A stretch of 64,000 nt of DNA from CAXBCP01 sp963977005 (GCA_963977005.1 CAXBMQ010000014.1:53774-117773), one strand, 5' to 3'. Shown: positions 6,279 through 15,096, counted from the first letter of the stretch. Notes: generated by a model from the sequence alone, not told the origin. Numbers and translations: made by a program.

Positions 6279-9077
6279 TCATTCCGGCTGCGACAGGAAG
6301 TCCCGCGTGACGGCGACGGCCTCGGCAAGACCGACCCGCTGGATATCGACGCCCTCGGGAAAGGCGCCTGCGAGCCGCGATGGCATCATCGGATCGAGCA
6401 TGACGAACACGCCGGAATCGGTGGACCGGCGGACCAGGCGTCCATAGGCCTGTTTCAACCGCAGGCGCGTGATCAGGTCATCGTAGCGCGACCGCGTAAA
6501 CGCCTTTCGGCGTGCCCGGTGCAGGATCGACGGGCGCGGCCAGGGCACACGGTCGAACACGATCAGCCGCAGACTGCGTCCCGGCACGTCGACCCCGTCG
6601 CGCACCGCGTCCGTCCCCAGCAGGCAGGACCGTTCCTCTGCACGGAAAATCTCGACGAGGCTGCCGGTATCCATACGGTCGACATGCTGGGCAAGCAGGG
6701 GATAGCCAAGTTCTTCAAGCGGCGGGGCGATCCGCTCATGCACGCTGCGCAACCGGCTGATCGCGGTGAACAGGCCCAGCGCGCCCCCGCCGGAGGCAAC
6801 GAAAAGCTCGCGATAGGCGGCTGCGACCTGGTTCATGTCGTCCTTGCGCACATCGGTGACGACCAGGACCCGGGTCTGTTCGGGATAATTGAATGGCGAT
6901 GTGACCTGCGCACGATAGGGCGGTTGCTCAAGATGGACGGCACCCGTCCGCTGTTCCGCCGACTGCCAGTCTATCTCCGTATCGCCGGTGCCGTCGCGCA
7001 GCGTCGCGGATGTCACGACGATGCCGTGGGCCGGTTCGGCCACTGCTTTGGCGAAGGGAAGCATCGGATCGATCCAGTGGCGATGCATGCCGACATCGAC
7101 ATCGCGTCCCTGTCCGCGGGAGACGGAAAACCAGTCGACGAATTCCTCCGGGACGCCCTCGGCCAGCGCATCGAGCATCGATCTCCAGGCCTCCAGCTCG
7201 CCCTCGGCGCGACGGCGCAGGCCGCGGCTGACGCTTTCGATACGGTTGCGTGTCGGCGTGTCGAGATCGCTGGAGTGTTCGTCCAGAACCAGCAACAGCC
7301 GCTCGGACAGGGCGCGCATCGGCTGAATCAGGCGGTTCAGGGATTCGCGCAAGGCCCGGGCCGCATCCAGCAGGCCGGGCACCGGGCTGTCGGTTTCCGT
7401 TTCGAGGTCATAGGGAGAACGGGCATCCTTGGCCCGGGCGTATACTTGCTGGCGGATCTCGGCGAGAAACAGTTCGGCATCGCCCCGGGCCGTGCCGCCG
7501 GCGATGCGCTGGTTCCAGCCCGGCCCGGGCAGGGCGTCCGCCGCCTCGACGATGGCGTCGACAAATTCACCGATACGTTCGTCCAGGGCCGCCACGTCTT
7601 CGATACGGCGCTGCAGGCCCCGGGCGCGGGTCTTGCGGCCTTCTTCGGGTCCCAGCAGCCATCGCCGCAGCTCGGCGCCTTCCTGGCCGCTCAACTGGGC
7701 GGAGAACGCGCTGTCGGCGGCGTCGAACAGGTGGTGTCCTTCGTCGAAAATCAGCCGCGTCGGAATCTGGCCGTCATCCATGCCGCCGGTTGCCGTCTGC
7801 GCCAGCACCAGCGCGTGGTTGGCGACCACGATATCCGCGCGCTTGGCGCGGCGGACGGTCTTTTCGACGAAGCAGCGGTGGTAATGCGCGCAGGCCGAAT
7901 AAATGCACTCGCCCCGGCGATCCGCCAGGCCGACCGTATTGCGCGGGGTCGCGATATCGATCAGCCAGGCGGGGAAATCCGCCCCGCCCATATCGCCGTC
8001 GCGTGTCGCCGATGCCCAGCGCGCCATAAGCCCCAGGCCGATCGAATCCTGCGGCCGGCCGCGCAGCCCCGTGATCGCATCCTCGTAATTCAGCAGGCAA
8101 AGGTAGTTTTCCCGGCCCTTGCGAATAACCACCTTGCGCGATTTCACCCTCGGGTCCGGATGCAGCCGGTCGAGCTCGCTGTCGATCTGGCGCTGCAGGT
8201 TTCGGGTATAGGTGCTAATCCAGACCGTCCCGTCATTGCGCTCGGCCCACAGGCTGGCGGGGGCGATATAGCCGAGCGTCTTGCCGACGCCGGTGCCTGC
8301 CTCGGCCAGAACGGTATTGGGCGCGCCTTCTTCGTCGCGCGGCGCGAAGGCATGGGACACTGCCGCCGCATAGTCGCCCTGCTGCGGGCGGTCTTCCGCG
8401 TTTTTACCGACCAGTTCGGCCAGCCGGGTCCGTGTTTCGTCCTCGGGCACCGGCAGGTTGCCGGGCGGCGCATCGGGGGCGAATTCGGACCATTCGGGCA
8501 GCCGCCGCCAGATTTCCAGCGCGCGGTTGGCAAGCCCGTCCATCGCCGGGGGTATTTCGGCGGCAAGCGCGCGCAGCACCAGCGGCGTCCAGCCCCAGTT
8601 GGCGGCTTCCATCATCCGGGCGGTTTCCGCCGCAAGATCGCGGTCGCGCCCCGGTTCCATCCGGATCAGGTCGGTCAGCAGGGCGCCGCCCGCCAGTTGC
8701 AGCACCCGCGCCTCGTCGTCGAGACCCTCCGGCCGCTCAAGGCCAAGCGCTTCCGCCAGGCCCGAAGGGGTCGGCCGGCAGAAAGTTGCCGGACGGACGA
8801 AGGCGAAAAGTTCCAGAAGATCGAGCGCCGGGAAGGGCGATGTGTTCAGCCGCCGCGCCGTCGCCGGGGCGTGACAGACCATCGGTACCAGCCCGTCGGA
8901 AACGCGCCTGACCGCGGCGGCAGGCGCCAGCCGTTCGGACGATCCGTCCGGCTGGCGCAGGACCGCGCCCCGGTGACCGACCGTCAGGGCGGGCAGGTCA
9001 AGCGGCCGCACGTTCGCGGTCGGGACGGCGGCGGGTGTGCCGTCCGGTGTAATGTCGGGAAAATCTGCCTCGGTCAT
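6279..9077 (-). CDS. DinG/YoaA-type Fe-S superfamily 2 DNA helicase
   Basis: A 932-residue ATP-dependent 5'-3' helicase of the XPD/DinG group. Walker A is EAGTGVGKT (259-267). Four cysteines of the iron-sulfur domain are C327, C391, C396 and C402, and the DEAH-type box is DEGH (445-448). The C-terminal RecA-like domain ends with VFDRVPWPRPS and QAYGRLVRRSTDSG, a motif VI with the arginine finger. The first 255 residues resemble a proofreading-exonuclease fold (FPALDLLELFAFV, SGLAEALGL) but lack the catalytic acidic residues. Likely role is unwinding of damaged or structured DNA. Confidence 0.88.
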   Translation of the reverse strand: MTEADFPDITPDGTPAAVPTANVRPLDLPALTVGHRGAVLRQPDGSSERLAPAAAVRRVSDGLVPMVCHAPATARRLNTSPFPALDLLELFAFVRPATFCRPTPSGLAEALGLERPEGLDDEARVLQLAGGALLTDLIRMEPGRDRDLAAETARMMEAANWGWTPLVLRALAAEIPPAMDGLANRALEIWRRLPEWSEFAPDAPPGNLPVPEDETRTRLAELVGKNAEDRPQQGDYAAAVSHAFAPRDEEGAPNTVLAEAGTGVGKTLGYIAPASLWAERNDGTVWISTYTRNLQRQIDSELDRLHPDPRVKSRKVVIRKGRENYLCLLNYEDAITGLRGRPQDSIGLGLMARWASATRDGDMGGADFPAWLIDIATPRNTVGLADRRGECIYSACAHYHRCFVEKTVRRAKRADIVVANHALVLAQTATGGMDDGQIPTRLIFDEGHHLFDAADSAFSAQLSGQEGAELRRWLLGPEEGRKTRARGLQRRIEDVAALDERIGEFVDAIVEAADALPGPGWNQRIAGGTARGDAELFLAEIRQQVYARAKDARSPYDLETETDSPVPGLLDAARALRESLNRLIQPMRALSERLLLVLDEHSSDLDTPTRNRIESVSRGLRRRAEGELEAWRSMLDALAEGVPEEFVDWFSVSRGQGRDVDVGMHRHWIDPMLPFAKAVAEPAHGIVVTSATLRDGTGDTEIDWQSAEQRTGAVHLEQPPYRAQVTSPFNYPEQTRVLVVTDVRKDDMNQVAAAYRELFVASGGGALGLFTAISRLRSVHERIAPPLEELGYPLLAQHVDRMDTGSLVEIFRAEERSCLLGTDAVRDGVDVPGRSLRLIVFDRVPWPRPSILHRARRKAFTRSRYDDLITRLRLKQAYGRLVRRSTDSGVFVMLDPMMPSRLAGAFPEGVDIQRVGLAEAVAVTRDFLSQPE

Positions 9078-9141
9078 GGGCGGAGTATAGCCGAATCCGG
9101 CGCGGCGCAGGCGCGGAACAAAACATGTAACAAGGCTGGGT

Positions 9142-9705
9142 TCAGACCCGTTGGCTCAGCCAGATCGCGAGGCGCGATCCTTTTTTGATCGCCGTCGACA
9201 GCACCTCGTAACCGGGCGCCAGTTCCGCATCGTGTTCCAGGGCCGTGTCGCGGTGTTCGAGCTCGTCCTCGCGGAACTTTTCGATCGTGGCGCGAAGCTC
9301 GGCCTCGTCGTCACCGAGGACCGCGGCCTGCTGTGCATAGTGGTCGTCGATCACCTCCTCGATGGCGGCCGTACAGGCCATCGCGGCGCGTTCGCCCATC
9401 ATGGCGGTTGCGGCGCCGAGCGCGTATCCGGCGACATGCCAGACCGGCATCAACGCCGTCGGCCGTACGCGGCGTTCGGCGATCAGTTCGTCGAATTTCT
9501 CGAGGTGTTCGCGTTCCTGTTCCGCCATGTCGCGGATCACGTCGCCGGCCGGGGAATCGCCCAGAACAGAGAGCTGGCCCTTGTAGATCCGCACCGCGCC
9601 GTATTCCCCCGCATGATCGACCCGCACAATACGCTCGACCATTTCGTCGGCCGGGATGTCGCCCGGCAGAATGCCGTGTTCGGTCAGTCTTTTGCGTACC
9701 GTCAT
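9142..9705 (-). CDS. coq7: 3-demethoxyubiquinol 3-hydroxylase (COQ7 type)
   Basis: Di-iron carboxylate monooxygenase for the late hydroxylation in ubiquinone synthesis; 187 residues. Ligand motifs of the ferritin-like four-helix bundle are visible: RVDHAGEYGAVRIY (first E), EQEREHLEKFDEL (ExxH), a central IEEVIDDHY and EDELEHRDTALEH (ExxH). The ATG overlaps the dsbB stop as ATGA. The frame stays open far upstream, but that stretch is the dsbB gene in another frame. COQ7 is the typical enzyme of many alphaproteobacteria in place of UbiF. Confidence 0.95.
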   Translation of the reverse strand: MTVRKRLTEHGILPGDIPADEMVERIVRVDHAGEYGAVRIYKGQLSVLGDSPAGDVIRDMAEQEREHLEKFDELIAERRVRPTALMPVWHVAGYALGAATAMMGERAAMACTAAIEEVIDDHYAQQAAVLGDDEAELRATIEKFREDELEHRDTALEHDAELAPGYEVLSTAIKKGSRLAIWLSQRV

Positions 9706-10220
9706 GAATACCGCTTCCGTGTCTGGTTCCAGGCGCCGACGCCGCAGAATACCGTCAAGGCAATCGACGCCAGGGCGTTCCAGCCTGCAATGGATACGCC
9801 GAACAGCGACCACGGGATTTCGTCGCAGCGCACCACCGGGGCGGCAAGCAGTTGCCGGCGGAGGTCTTCTATCGTCGTCGCGTCGTTCAGCGAACCCAGC
9901 CCTGTGCAGGAACTGGGCCCGGCAATCCACTGCTGTTCGACCCCGGTATGATAGAGCGCGATACCGGCCCCGATCGCGAAGGTCAGACAGGCGAGCCAGG
10001 TCAGGAAAATGCGTTCGCGCGGTCCGCGGAACCACAGCAGCGCGCCGAGGCCGATCACGATGGCGATCCCGTGCGGAATGCGTTGCCAGATACACAGCTT
10101 GCAGGGTGCCAGCCCGCCAAGATATTGGGACCCGAGAGCGGTAACCAGGGCGATCGCCGACGCGCACATCGCCCAGATGACGGCGTTTCTGTCGTCGATG
10201 CGTTTCCCCAGTATTCTCAT
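9702..10220 (-). CDS. dsbB: DsbB-like disulfide bond formation protein
   Basis: Four-helix inner-membrane quinone reductase that reoxidises periplasmic DsbA; 172 residues. The first periplasmic loop carries C40-x-x-C43 (APCKLCIWQRIPH) and the second carries C105 and C132 (SSCTG, RCDEIPW), the two redox pairs of DsbB. The overlap with coq7 is functionally suggestive because DsbB passes electrons to ubiquinone. It also overlaps the upstream membrane protein gene by four bases, forming a tight three-gene operon. Confidence 0.93.
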   Translation of the reverse strand: MRILGKRIDDRNAVIWAMCASAIALVTALGSQYLGGLAPCKLCIWQRIPHGIAIVIGLGALLWFRGPRERIFLTWLACLTFAIGAGIALYHTGVEQQWIAGPSSCTGLGSLNDATTIEDLRRQLLAAPVVRCDEIPWSLFGVSIAGWNALASIALTVFCGVGAWNQTRKRYS

Positions 10221-10798
10221 GCAATGAACTTGATAAGAACGAACCCGCCGATCAAGAGCACGCAGAAAATCGTGAACATCAGCCCCAGACGTTTTTCGAT
10301 GAAATCCCGGATCGGCGGGCCCATCCAGTACAGCAATGCGGCCACGACGAAGAACCGCAAGCCCCGCGCCAGCACGGACGCTCCGGTAAACGTCGTCAGG
10401 TCCAGTTCGGTGACGCCGCTGGCGATGGTGATCACCTTGTAGGGGAACGGGGTTACCCCGGCGATAAACACGATCCAGCCGCCATACTCGTTGTAGCGGG
10501 CCGTGAAGTCGGAAAACTTCGCCGCGTAGCCGTAAAATTCCAGCACCGGGCGGCCGACGCTTTCATACAGCCCGGCACCGATGGCGTAGCCCAGCATGCC
10601 GCCCAAGACGGACGCGATGGTGCAGATGGCGGCGTAGCGCCAGGCACTGTTGCGGGCGGCGAGCACCATCGGGATCAGCAGGATGTCGGGCGGGATCGGG
10701 AAGACGGAGCTTTCGACGAATGCCACGGCTGCCAGCGCCCAGACGGCATTTTTCCGGGAGGCAAGGTCCATCGTCCAGTCATAAAGTCGGCGCAGCAT
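10217..10798 (-). CDS. YqaA/DedA family membrane protein
   Basis: A 193-residue inner-membrane protein of the VTT/SNARE-associated type. ESSVFPIPPDILLIPMVL near residue 29 is the re-entrant loop signature, and AGVTPFPYKVITIASG near residue 112 is the second conserved half. Family members act as lipid flippases or in membrane homeostasis. The start at 10798 was chosen for AAGGA seven bases upstream. First gene of the dedA-dsbB-coq7 unit. Confidence 0.88.
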   Translation of the reverse strand: MLRRLYDWTMDLASRKNAVWALAAVAFVESSVFPIPPDILLIPMVLAARNSAWRYAAICTIASVLGGMLGYAIGAGLYESVGRPVLEFYGYAAKFSDFTARYNEYGGWIVFIAGVTPFPYKVITIASGVTELDLTTFTGASVLARGLRFFVVAALLYWMGPPIRDFIEKRLGLMFTIFCVLLIGGFVLIKFIA

Positions 10799-10921
10799 CG
10801 GAATTCCTTGAAGCGAAGAAGCGCGGTTTAACAGCGGGTCCGCCGGCGGGCAAGATAACACTCCGGCGGCGGTATCCACCTACGCATTTCCTCTGCCGCG
10901 AACTTGCCCTAGTATCGGCGC

Positions 10922-12121
10922 ATGAACACACAACCCGCCGCCCTGGCCGCGCCCGATACCGCGTCCCTCATTGCCGCCGCCCGTGCGCTTGCACCGGGGC
11001 TGCGCGCCCGTGCCGCCGAGACGGATGCGCTGCGCCGTCTGCCCGACGAAAACGTCGCGGAAATGAAACAGGCCGGGCTTTTCCGGGTGATCCAGCCGGA
11101 ACGCTGCGGCGGCTGGCAAATGGATTTCCATGCCCACCTCGACGTGGTCGAAGAAATCGCCGCGGGCTGCGGCTCGTCCGGCTGGTGTCTCGGCGTGCTG
11201 CAGATCCATTCCTGGGTCGCGGGTCTGCTGACCGAGCAGGCGCAGAGAGATATCTATGACGACGACCCGGATGCGCTGATCGCCGCAGTTCTCAATGCGC
11301 GCGGCAAAGCCCGTAAATCCGGCGACGGTTACGTGGTCGAAGGGTTCTGGCCTTTCGGGTCCGGCAGCGAGCATTCGGGGTGGATGATCCTGGGTGCGCA
11401 ACTGCTCGACGACGATGACACGGTGCTGGATGAAGGCTGCTTCCTGATTCCGGCGAAAGACGTTGAAATAAAGGATGACTGGCGCGTTGCCGGTCTGCGT
11501 GGCACCGGCAGTTGCAGTCTGGTGGTTAAAGGCGCCGAGGTACCCGCCCACCGCTTCATTTCCTTTACCGAGGGCCGTGACGGAAAAACCCCCGGCAGTC
11601 ACCTGCATGACGGCACGTTGTTCGACGCGCCGCTGGCACCGCCGCTGGCAATCGCGCTGTGCGGACCCGCGATCGGGATTGCCGCCGGCGCCATCCGCGA
11701 TTTTATCGATTACGTGCCGGGCCGCACAAATCCGCATCTGCGCGGCGCGTCGCAAATCGATTCCCCGCTCACCCACCAGACGGTCGCCGAGGCGCAGGCG
11801 CAGGTCGATATGGCCCGCGTGCTGCTGCACCGGGCGGCCGACGACATTCACGGGGCGGCCGAAAACGGCGGGGAAATGAGCACGGAAGGCCGCGCACGCA
11901 TCCGCATGGACAGCGCCTATGCGGTCCGGTTGTGTATGGACGCGGTCGAATCGATCTTTCTGGCCTGCGGTGGTTCCGGCCTTGCTGAGAAGCACCCGGT
12001 CCAGCGCGCCTGGCGCGACCTGCACGCGATCAATCAGCACGCGCTGTTGCAGTTGACCACGAACGCCGAAATCTACGGCCGTACCCTCCTGGGTCTCGAT
12101 CCGGGGTCGGATATTCTCTAG
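10922..12121 (+). CDS. Acyl-CoA dehydrogenase-fold flavin monooxygenase (HsaA/HpaB-C2 like)
   Basis: A 399-residue protein with the acyl-CoA dehydrogenase fold. The sequence is nearer the two-component flavin hydroxylases (HsaA, p-hydroxyphenylacetate hydroxylase C2): MKQAGLFRVIQPERCGG near residue 48, GCGSSGWCLGVLQIHSW near 82, then VEGFWPFGSGSEHSGW and a C-terminal ACGGSGLAEKHPVQRAWRDL. These enzymes use reduced flavin from a partner reductase to hydroxylate aromatic or steroid rings. No reductase is adjacent. It is divergent from the dedA-type gene and convergent with a thioesterase and methyltransferase pair, so a small tailoring pathway is possible. Substrate unknown. Confidence 0.8.
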   Translation: MNTQPAALAAPDTASLIAAARALAPGLRARAAETDALRRLPDENVAEMKQAGLFRVIQPERCGGWQMDFHAHLDVVEEIAAGCGSSGWCLGVLQIHSWVAGLLTEQAQRDIYDDDPDALIAAVLNARGKARKSGDGYVVEGFWPFGSGSEHSGWMILGAQLLDDDDTVLDEGCFLIPAKDVEIKDDWRVAGLRGTGSCSLVVKGAEVPAHRFISFTEGRDGKTPGSHLHDGTLFDAPLAPPLAIALCGPAIGIAAGAIRDFIDYVPGRTNPHLRGASQIDSPLTHQTVAEAQAQVDMARVLLHRAADDIHGAAENGGEMSTEGRARIRMDSAYAVRLCMDAVESIFLACGGSGLAEKHPVQRAWRDLHAINQHALLQLTTNAEIYGRTLLGLDPGSDIL

Positions 12122-12165
12122 GCCGGCCCCCCACCGGCACCGGTCTCGCGCTGCGTCGTAGCGTC

Positions 12166-12606
12166 CTAGCGTTCGAGCCTGTCGCCTTCCAGCGCGATGA
12201 TTTTATCGACCAGCGCCTGCGGGACGGCGGCTGATTTGTGCGTTGCCTGGTCGGTATTCACCCAGACAACCTCACCCGTCGCGCGCAGCTCGTCGGTGCC
12301 CTGCGGATGTATCTCCAGCAGGAACGTCAGCGACGAGCGCCCCAGGCGCGCCGTGCGCACGCAGACCTCGATATCCTCGTCGAATGCGATAGGCTGCTGG
12401 TATTCGACCAGCGTCCGCACCGTGTGAAAGTCCTCGCCCGTGAGCTCGACCTGCGCCCTGTAATCGTAGGGCAGGGCGCGGAAATATTCGGTGATCGCGG
12501 TGTCGAAATAGGTCAGGTAGTGGGCATTGAAGACGATCATCTGGCCGTCGACTTCGGAATATCGAACGCGGAACGGCCATGCGAATTTAAAGTCGGATCT
12601 TGCCAT
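12166..12606 (-). CDS. Acyl-CoA thioesterase, 4-hydroxybenzoyl-CoA thioesterase/YbgC type
   Basis: Single hot-dog domain of 146 residues. RYSEVDGQMIVFNAHYLTYF (16-34) contains the D20 and N27 type active-site positions of the 4HBT subgroup, followed by a long amphipathic helix and alternating strands (LVEYQQPIAFDEDI, LGRSSLTFLLEI). Such enzymes hydrolyse aryl- or acyl-CoA. It starts three bases after the stop of the O-methyltransferase upstream, so the two are one transcript. Substrate cannot be read from the sequence. Confidence 0.85.
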   Translation of the reverse strand: MARSDFKFAWPFRVRYSEVDGQMIVFNAHYLTYFDTAITEYFRALPYDYRAQVELTGEDFHTVRTLVEYQQPIAFDEDIEVCVRTARLGRSSLTFLLEIHPQGTDELRATGEVVWVNTDQATHKSAAVPQALVDKIIALEGDRLER

Positions 12607-12609
12607 GTT

Positions 12610-13635
12610 CTACCCCGGTTTGCGGGCGTGGATCAGCCGCGTCAGCCCCGGAATCATCTCGTCTTCCTGAATGTCGACGAAGCCTGCGTCGTGCAGGCGC
12701 GTACGCAGCCAGCCCGGTGTCACCGAGCGGGCGTCGGGGGTGAACGCCATGTGCTGCAACTGCCAGAGTGCCGCCATGGGCGGGCCGGTACGGTCGTCCT
12801 CGACCATGAAGTCATGGATCATGAAATTGCCGCCCGCCGCCAGGCAGTCGAACGCGTAATCCACAAGACGCGGTACTTCGCCGCCGGGAATGCCGCTGAA
12901 CAGATAGGACATCAGGATGGCGCCCTGCTCCTTCGGCCATTCGGCCGTCAGCGCATTCGACGGGATGTAGCGGATCCGGTCGACCATGCCGGCCTTGGCG
13001 ATGAACTGCCAGCCGATCTCCGCGACGTTGGGAAAATCGATGATGGTCGAAACGAGTTTCGGATAGTTTTCCAGCAGGCGAATGCTCATCGCACCGGTGC
13101 CCCCGCCGACATCGAGCAGGGTTTCGGCAGCGCTGAGGTCCACCAGCCGCGCAAGCGTCCGGCCGGGGCCGAGAGAACCTGCATGCTGGGCTTCGCAATA
13201 GATAATGGCTTGCTTCGGGTCCGCCATCCAGTGCTGATAGGAATCGATCGAATCCGGGTCGAGCGTGCCGTCCAGCACGTCGTTCAGCTGGCCGAGCAAC
13301 GGATACATCTGCTGGTCGATCTGATAGCGCAGGTAATCGCCGAACTCGTATTTGGCGCCTTTCGCGAGAAACGCCTCGGCCCCGGGCGAGTTGGAATAGA
13401 TTTCACCCTCGTCATCGCGGTCGACCAGACCGACGCTGGTCAACGATGTCATCAGGGTCGTCACCCGGTTGACCGGAATACCGGCTGTCTCGGCAATCTG
13501 CTTCGAGCTTTTCGGTCCGTCGGCCAATTGGGTAAAAACATCTATGTGCAGTCCGGCAAACAGCGCTTTAGACGCCATAAAGCCAAACGCGATGCTGGAA
13601 ACCTCTTCCGCCGATTCTACCAGGGTACTGTCCAT
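12610..13635 (-). CDS. SAM-dependent O-methyltransferase (acetylserotonin OMT-like)
   Basis: Two-domain methyltransferase of 341 residues: an N-terminal winged-helix dimerisation domain (residues about 10-100, IAETAGIPVNRVTTLMTSL) and a C-terminal Rossmann domain with motif I LLDVGGGTGAMSIRLLE and acidic STIIDFPN. Family members methylate hydroxyls on aromatic or polyketide products. Two starts are possible; 13635 is preferred because GGAG lies nine bases upstream, while the ATG at 13650 has no clear site. Located before the thioesterase, opposite the flavin monooxygenase. Confidence 0.85.
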   Translation of the reverse strand: MDSTLVESAEEVSSIAFGFMASKALFAGLHIDVFTQLADGPKSSKQIAETAGIPVNRVTTLMTSLTSVGLVDRDDEGEIYSNSPGAEAFLAKGAKYEFGDYLRYQIDQQMYPLLGQLNDVLDGTLDPDSIDSYQHWMADPKQAIIYCEAQHAGSLGPGRTLARLVDLSAAETLLDVGGGTGAMSIRLLENYPKLVSTIIDFPNVAEIGWQFIAKAGMVDRIRYIPSNALTAEWPKEQGAILMSYLFSGIPGGEVPRLVDYAFDCLAAGGNFMIHDFMVEDDRTGPPMAALWQLQHMAFTPDARSVTPGWLRTRLHDAGFVDIQEDEMIPGLTRLIHARKPG

Positions 13636-13915
13636 TAACTTGATCTCCATGTTGTCCCGCCCCGCAGGAAATGCGCCAATCCCGCCCGCTTATCGGCGGG
13701 GATGAAACGCAGCTATATGCTGTCGGCCCAGGGAGGTCGCCCCCTGAACCAACGACGCCCGCCGACGATGTTGGGTTTTATCTGATGCGACCCAGGATAA
13801 AGGCCAGGGCGGCGGAAGTCGATGCGCCTTTGCCGGCCATGCCCATGCATTCCGACCGGAAGGCCGGAATTTGAGCTCGAAAGGTGCCCGGGTCCGGCCC
13901 CGAAACTTTATTTTC

Positions 13916-14206
13916 TCAGGTCAAATGGCGGGCAAGGAGCCCGGCACCCGCTGCGACAATGGCGATGAGAATAACCAGCGCCGGGATGCTCGATTTCCGC
14001 CGTCCGTCCCGGGCCAGCACGACCACGGAATAGATCGCACACACGATCGCCCAGAGCGCCATCGCGCCCAGGGCGAAAATAATATAGGTCAGCCCGTGCC
14101 AGCCGCTCGCCCGTTCGCCGGCAAAGATCAGCCCGCCGACGATCAGGGCGAAACCGGCAGTGATATAGATCAGGCGTCGGACATAAGGTGGCAGGGCGGC
14201 AAGCAT
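13916..14206 (-). CDS. Small four-helix-type membrane protein, unknown function
   Basis: A 96-residue hydrophobic protein I do not recognise. Three hydrophobic segments are seen: LIYITAGFALIVGGLIFAG, YIIFALGAMALWAIVCAIYSV and ALVILIAIVAAGAGLLA, joined by short charged loops (RRLIY, ARDGRRKS). The reading frame is open further upstream, but that part is the complement of tRNA-Leu, so the ATG at 14206 is taken. No clear ribosome-binding site. The reality of the gene rests on its regular hydrophobic pattern. Confidence 0.6.
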   Translation of the reverse strand: MLAALPPYVRRLIYITAGFALIVGGLIFAGERASGWHGLTYIIFALGAMALWAIVCAIYSVVVLARDGRRKSSIPALVILIAIVAAGAGLLARHLT

Positions 14207-14301
14207 GCCCGAGTTTATCAGAAGCGGCGTGTCCCGCCAGCGCGGGAATGCGCGATAGACGGTTGACCCCGCCACGTCCGCCGATGTAATCCACACCGGT
14301 C

Positions 14302-14388
14302 GCGAGCGTGGCGGAATTGGTAGACGCAGGGGATTCAAAATCCCCCGGTGGCAACACCTTGGGAGTTCGAGTCTCCCCGCTCGTACCA
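14302..14388 (+). tRNA. tRNA-Leu (anticodon CAA)
   Basis: Cloverleaf with acceptor GCGAGCG/CGCTCGT (first pair G-U), a D-loop with GGTAGAC, the anticodon stem GGGGA/TCCCC around TTCAAAA giving CAA, a long variable arm CGGTGGCAACACCTT as expected for leucine, the T-arm GGGAGTTCGAGTCTCCC, and an encoded CCA end. It reads UUG codons. It stands alone with no integrase nearby. Confidence 0.97.
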
Positions 14389-14428
14389 CCTTCAAATCGG
14401 GGCTGACCGTCCGGCAGCGGCGCTCATG

Positions 14429-14463
14429 AAAAAGGGCCGGCCCTTTTCTGGCCGACCCCTTTA
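14429..14463. terminator. Bidirectional intrinsic terminator between tRNA-Leu and GST
   Basis: A_n-GGGCCGGCC, a short loop TTTTCT and GGCCGACCCCTTT form a long G+C stem with A/T flanks on both sides. On the minus strand it ends CCCTTTTTC just after the GST gene; on the plus strand it follows tRNA-Leu. A self-complementary GGGCCGGCCC core offers an alternative fold. Confidence 0.65.
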
Positions 14464-14484
14464 AAAAGCAGCATTACGAAGCGA

Positions 14485-15096
14485 TCAGGCCGCGGCGGCT
14501 TCTTCCGCCGCGTGGGCCGCTTTCACGCTGTCGCGGGCACAGCAGCGTTCGTAATAGGCGGCGACGTTCGGGTGGGCCGACAGGTCGTACTTTGCCGGTT
14601 TGGTCCAGTTCAGGATCGCCGTCGCGTAGCAGTCCGCGGCGGAGAATGTGTCGCCCATCAGGTAATCTTTGCCTTCGAGCGCGTCATTCATATAGCTCAG
14701 CCGCACCGCCAGCCGGTTGCGGGCGATCGCGCGGTAATCGTCGGGAATGCCGGGCAGGAACATCGGCGGCAGGTTCTTGTGCAGTTCGGATCCGATGAAG
14801 CTCAGCCAGTCCATCGCCTTGTAGCGCTCCGGCGTGCCGGCGGCGGGGATAAGGCCTTTTTCGGGATGCCGGTCGGCGAGGTACTGGATGATCACGCCGC
14901 ACTCGCTGAGCCCGGTGCCGTCCTCCATTTCCACATAGGGCACGTAGCCTTTCGGGTTATGCGCCCTGTAGTCGCCGCCATCGGCGAGCTTCTTTTCATG
15001 CAGGTTGACGGCAACCAGTTCCGGCTCGATGCCAAGCTCCCGCATGGCGATGTGCGGCGCGAACGAACACGTGCCCCTGGTGTAGTAAAGTTTCAT
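14485..15096 (-). CDS. Glutathione S-transferase, beta class
   Basis: A 203-residue enzyme with an N-terminal thioredoxin-like domain and an all-helical C-terminal domain. TRGTCSFAPHIAMREL places the catalytic cysteine at residue 10 as in bacterial beta-class GSTs; GYVPYVEMEDG and SECGVIIQYLADRHPEKGLIP carry the cis-proline and the glutathione gamma-glutamyl site. The C-terminus is alanine-rich (EEAAAA). It would conjugate or reduce electrophiles with glutathione in the cytosol. No pathway partner adjacent. Confidence 0.92.
   Translation of the reverse strand: MKLYYTRGTCSFAPHIAMRELGIEPELVAVNLHEKKLADGGDYRAHNPKGYVPYVEMEDGTGLSECGVIIQYLADRHPEKGLIPAAGTPERYKAMDWLSFIGSELHKNLPPMFLPGIPDDYRAIARNRLAVRLSYMNDALEGKDYLMGDTFSAADCYATAILNWTKPAKYDLSAHPNVAAYYERCCARDSVKAAHAAEEAAAA

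Noticed and set aside
6237..9188. Long plus-strand open frame opposite the helicase gene
   Set aside because: Antisense to a full-length helicase with all motifs; a high-GC shadow frame.
9706..10224. COQ7 fused to an N-terminal 170-residue extension
   Set aside because: The extension is dsbB in another frame; the ATG at 9705 gives the normal COQ7 length.
13651..13915. A gene or terminator between the O-methyltransferase and the small membrane protein
   Set aside because: A CCCGCC/GGCGGG stem is present at about 13674-13693 but without a T-run, and no frame has a site or motif. I see nothing further.
14207..14395. Upstream extension of the small membrane protein frame with an RAGRLELPRCC-type peptide
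   Set aside because: It is the complement of tRNA-Leu read as protein, a known annotation artefact.
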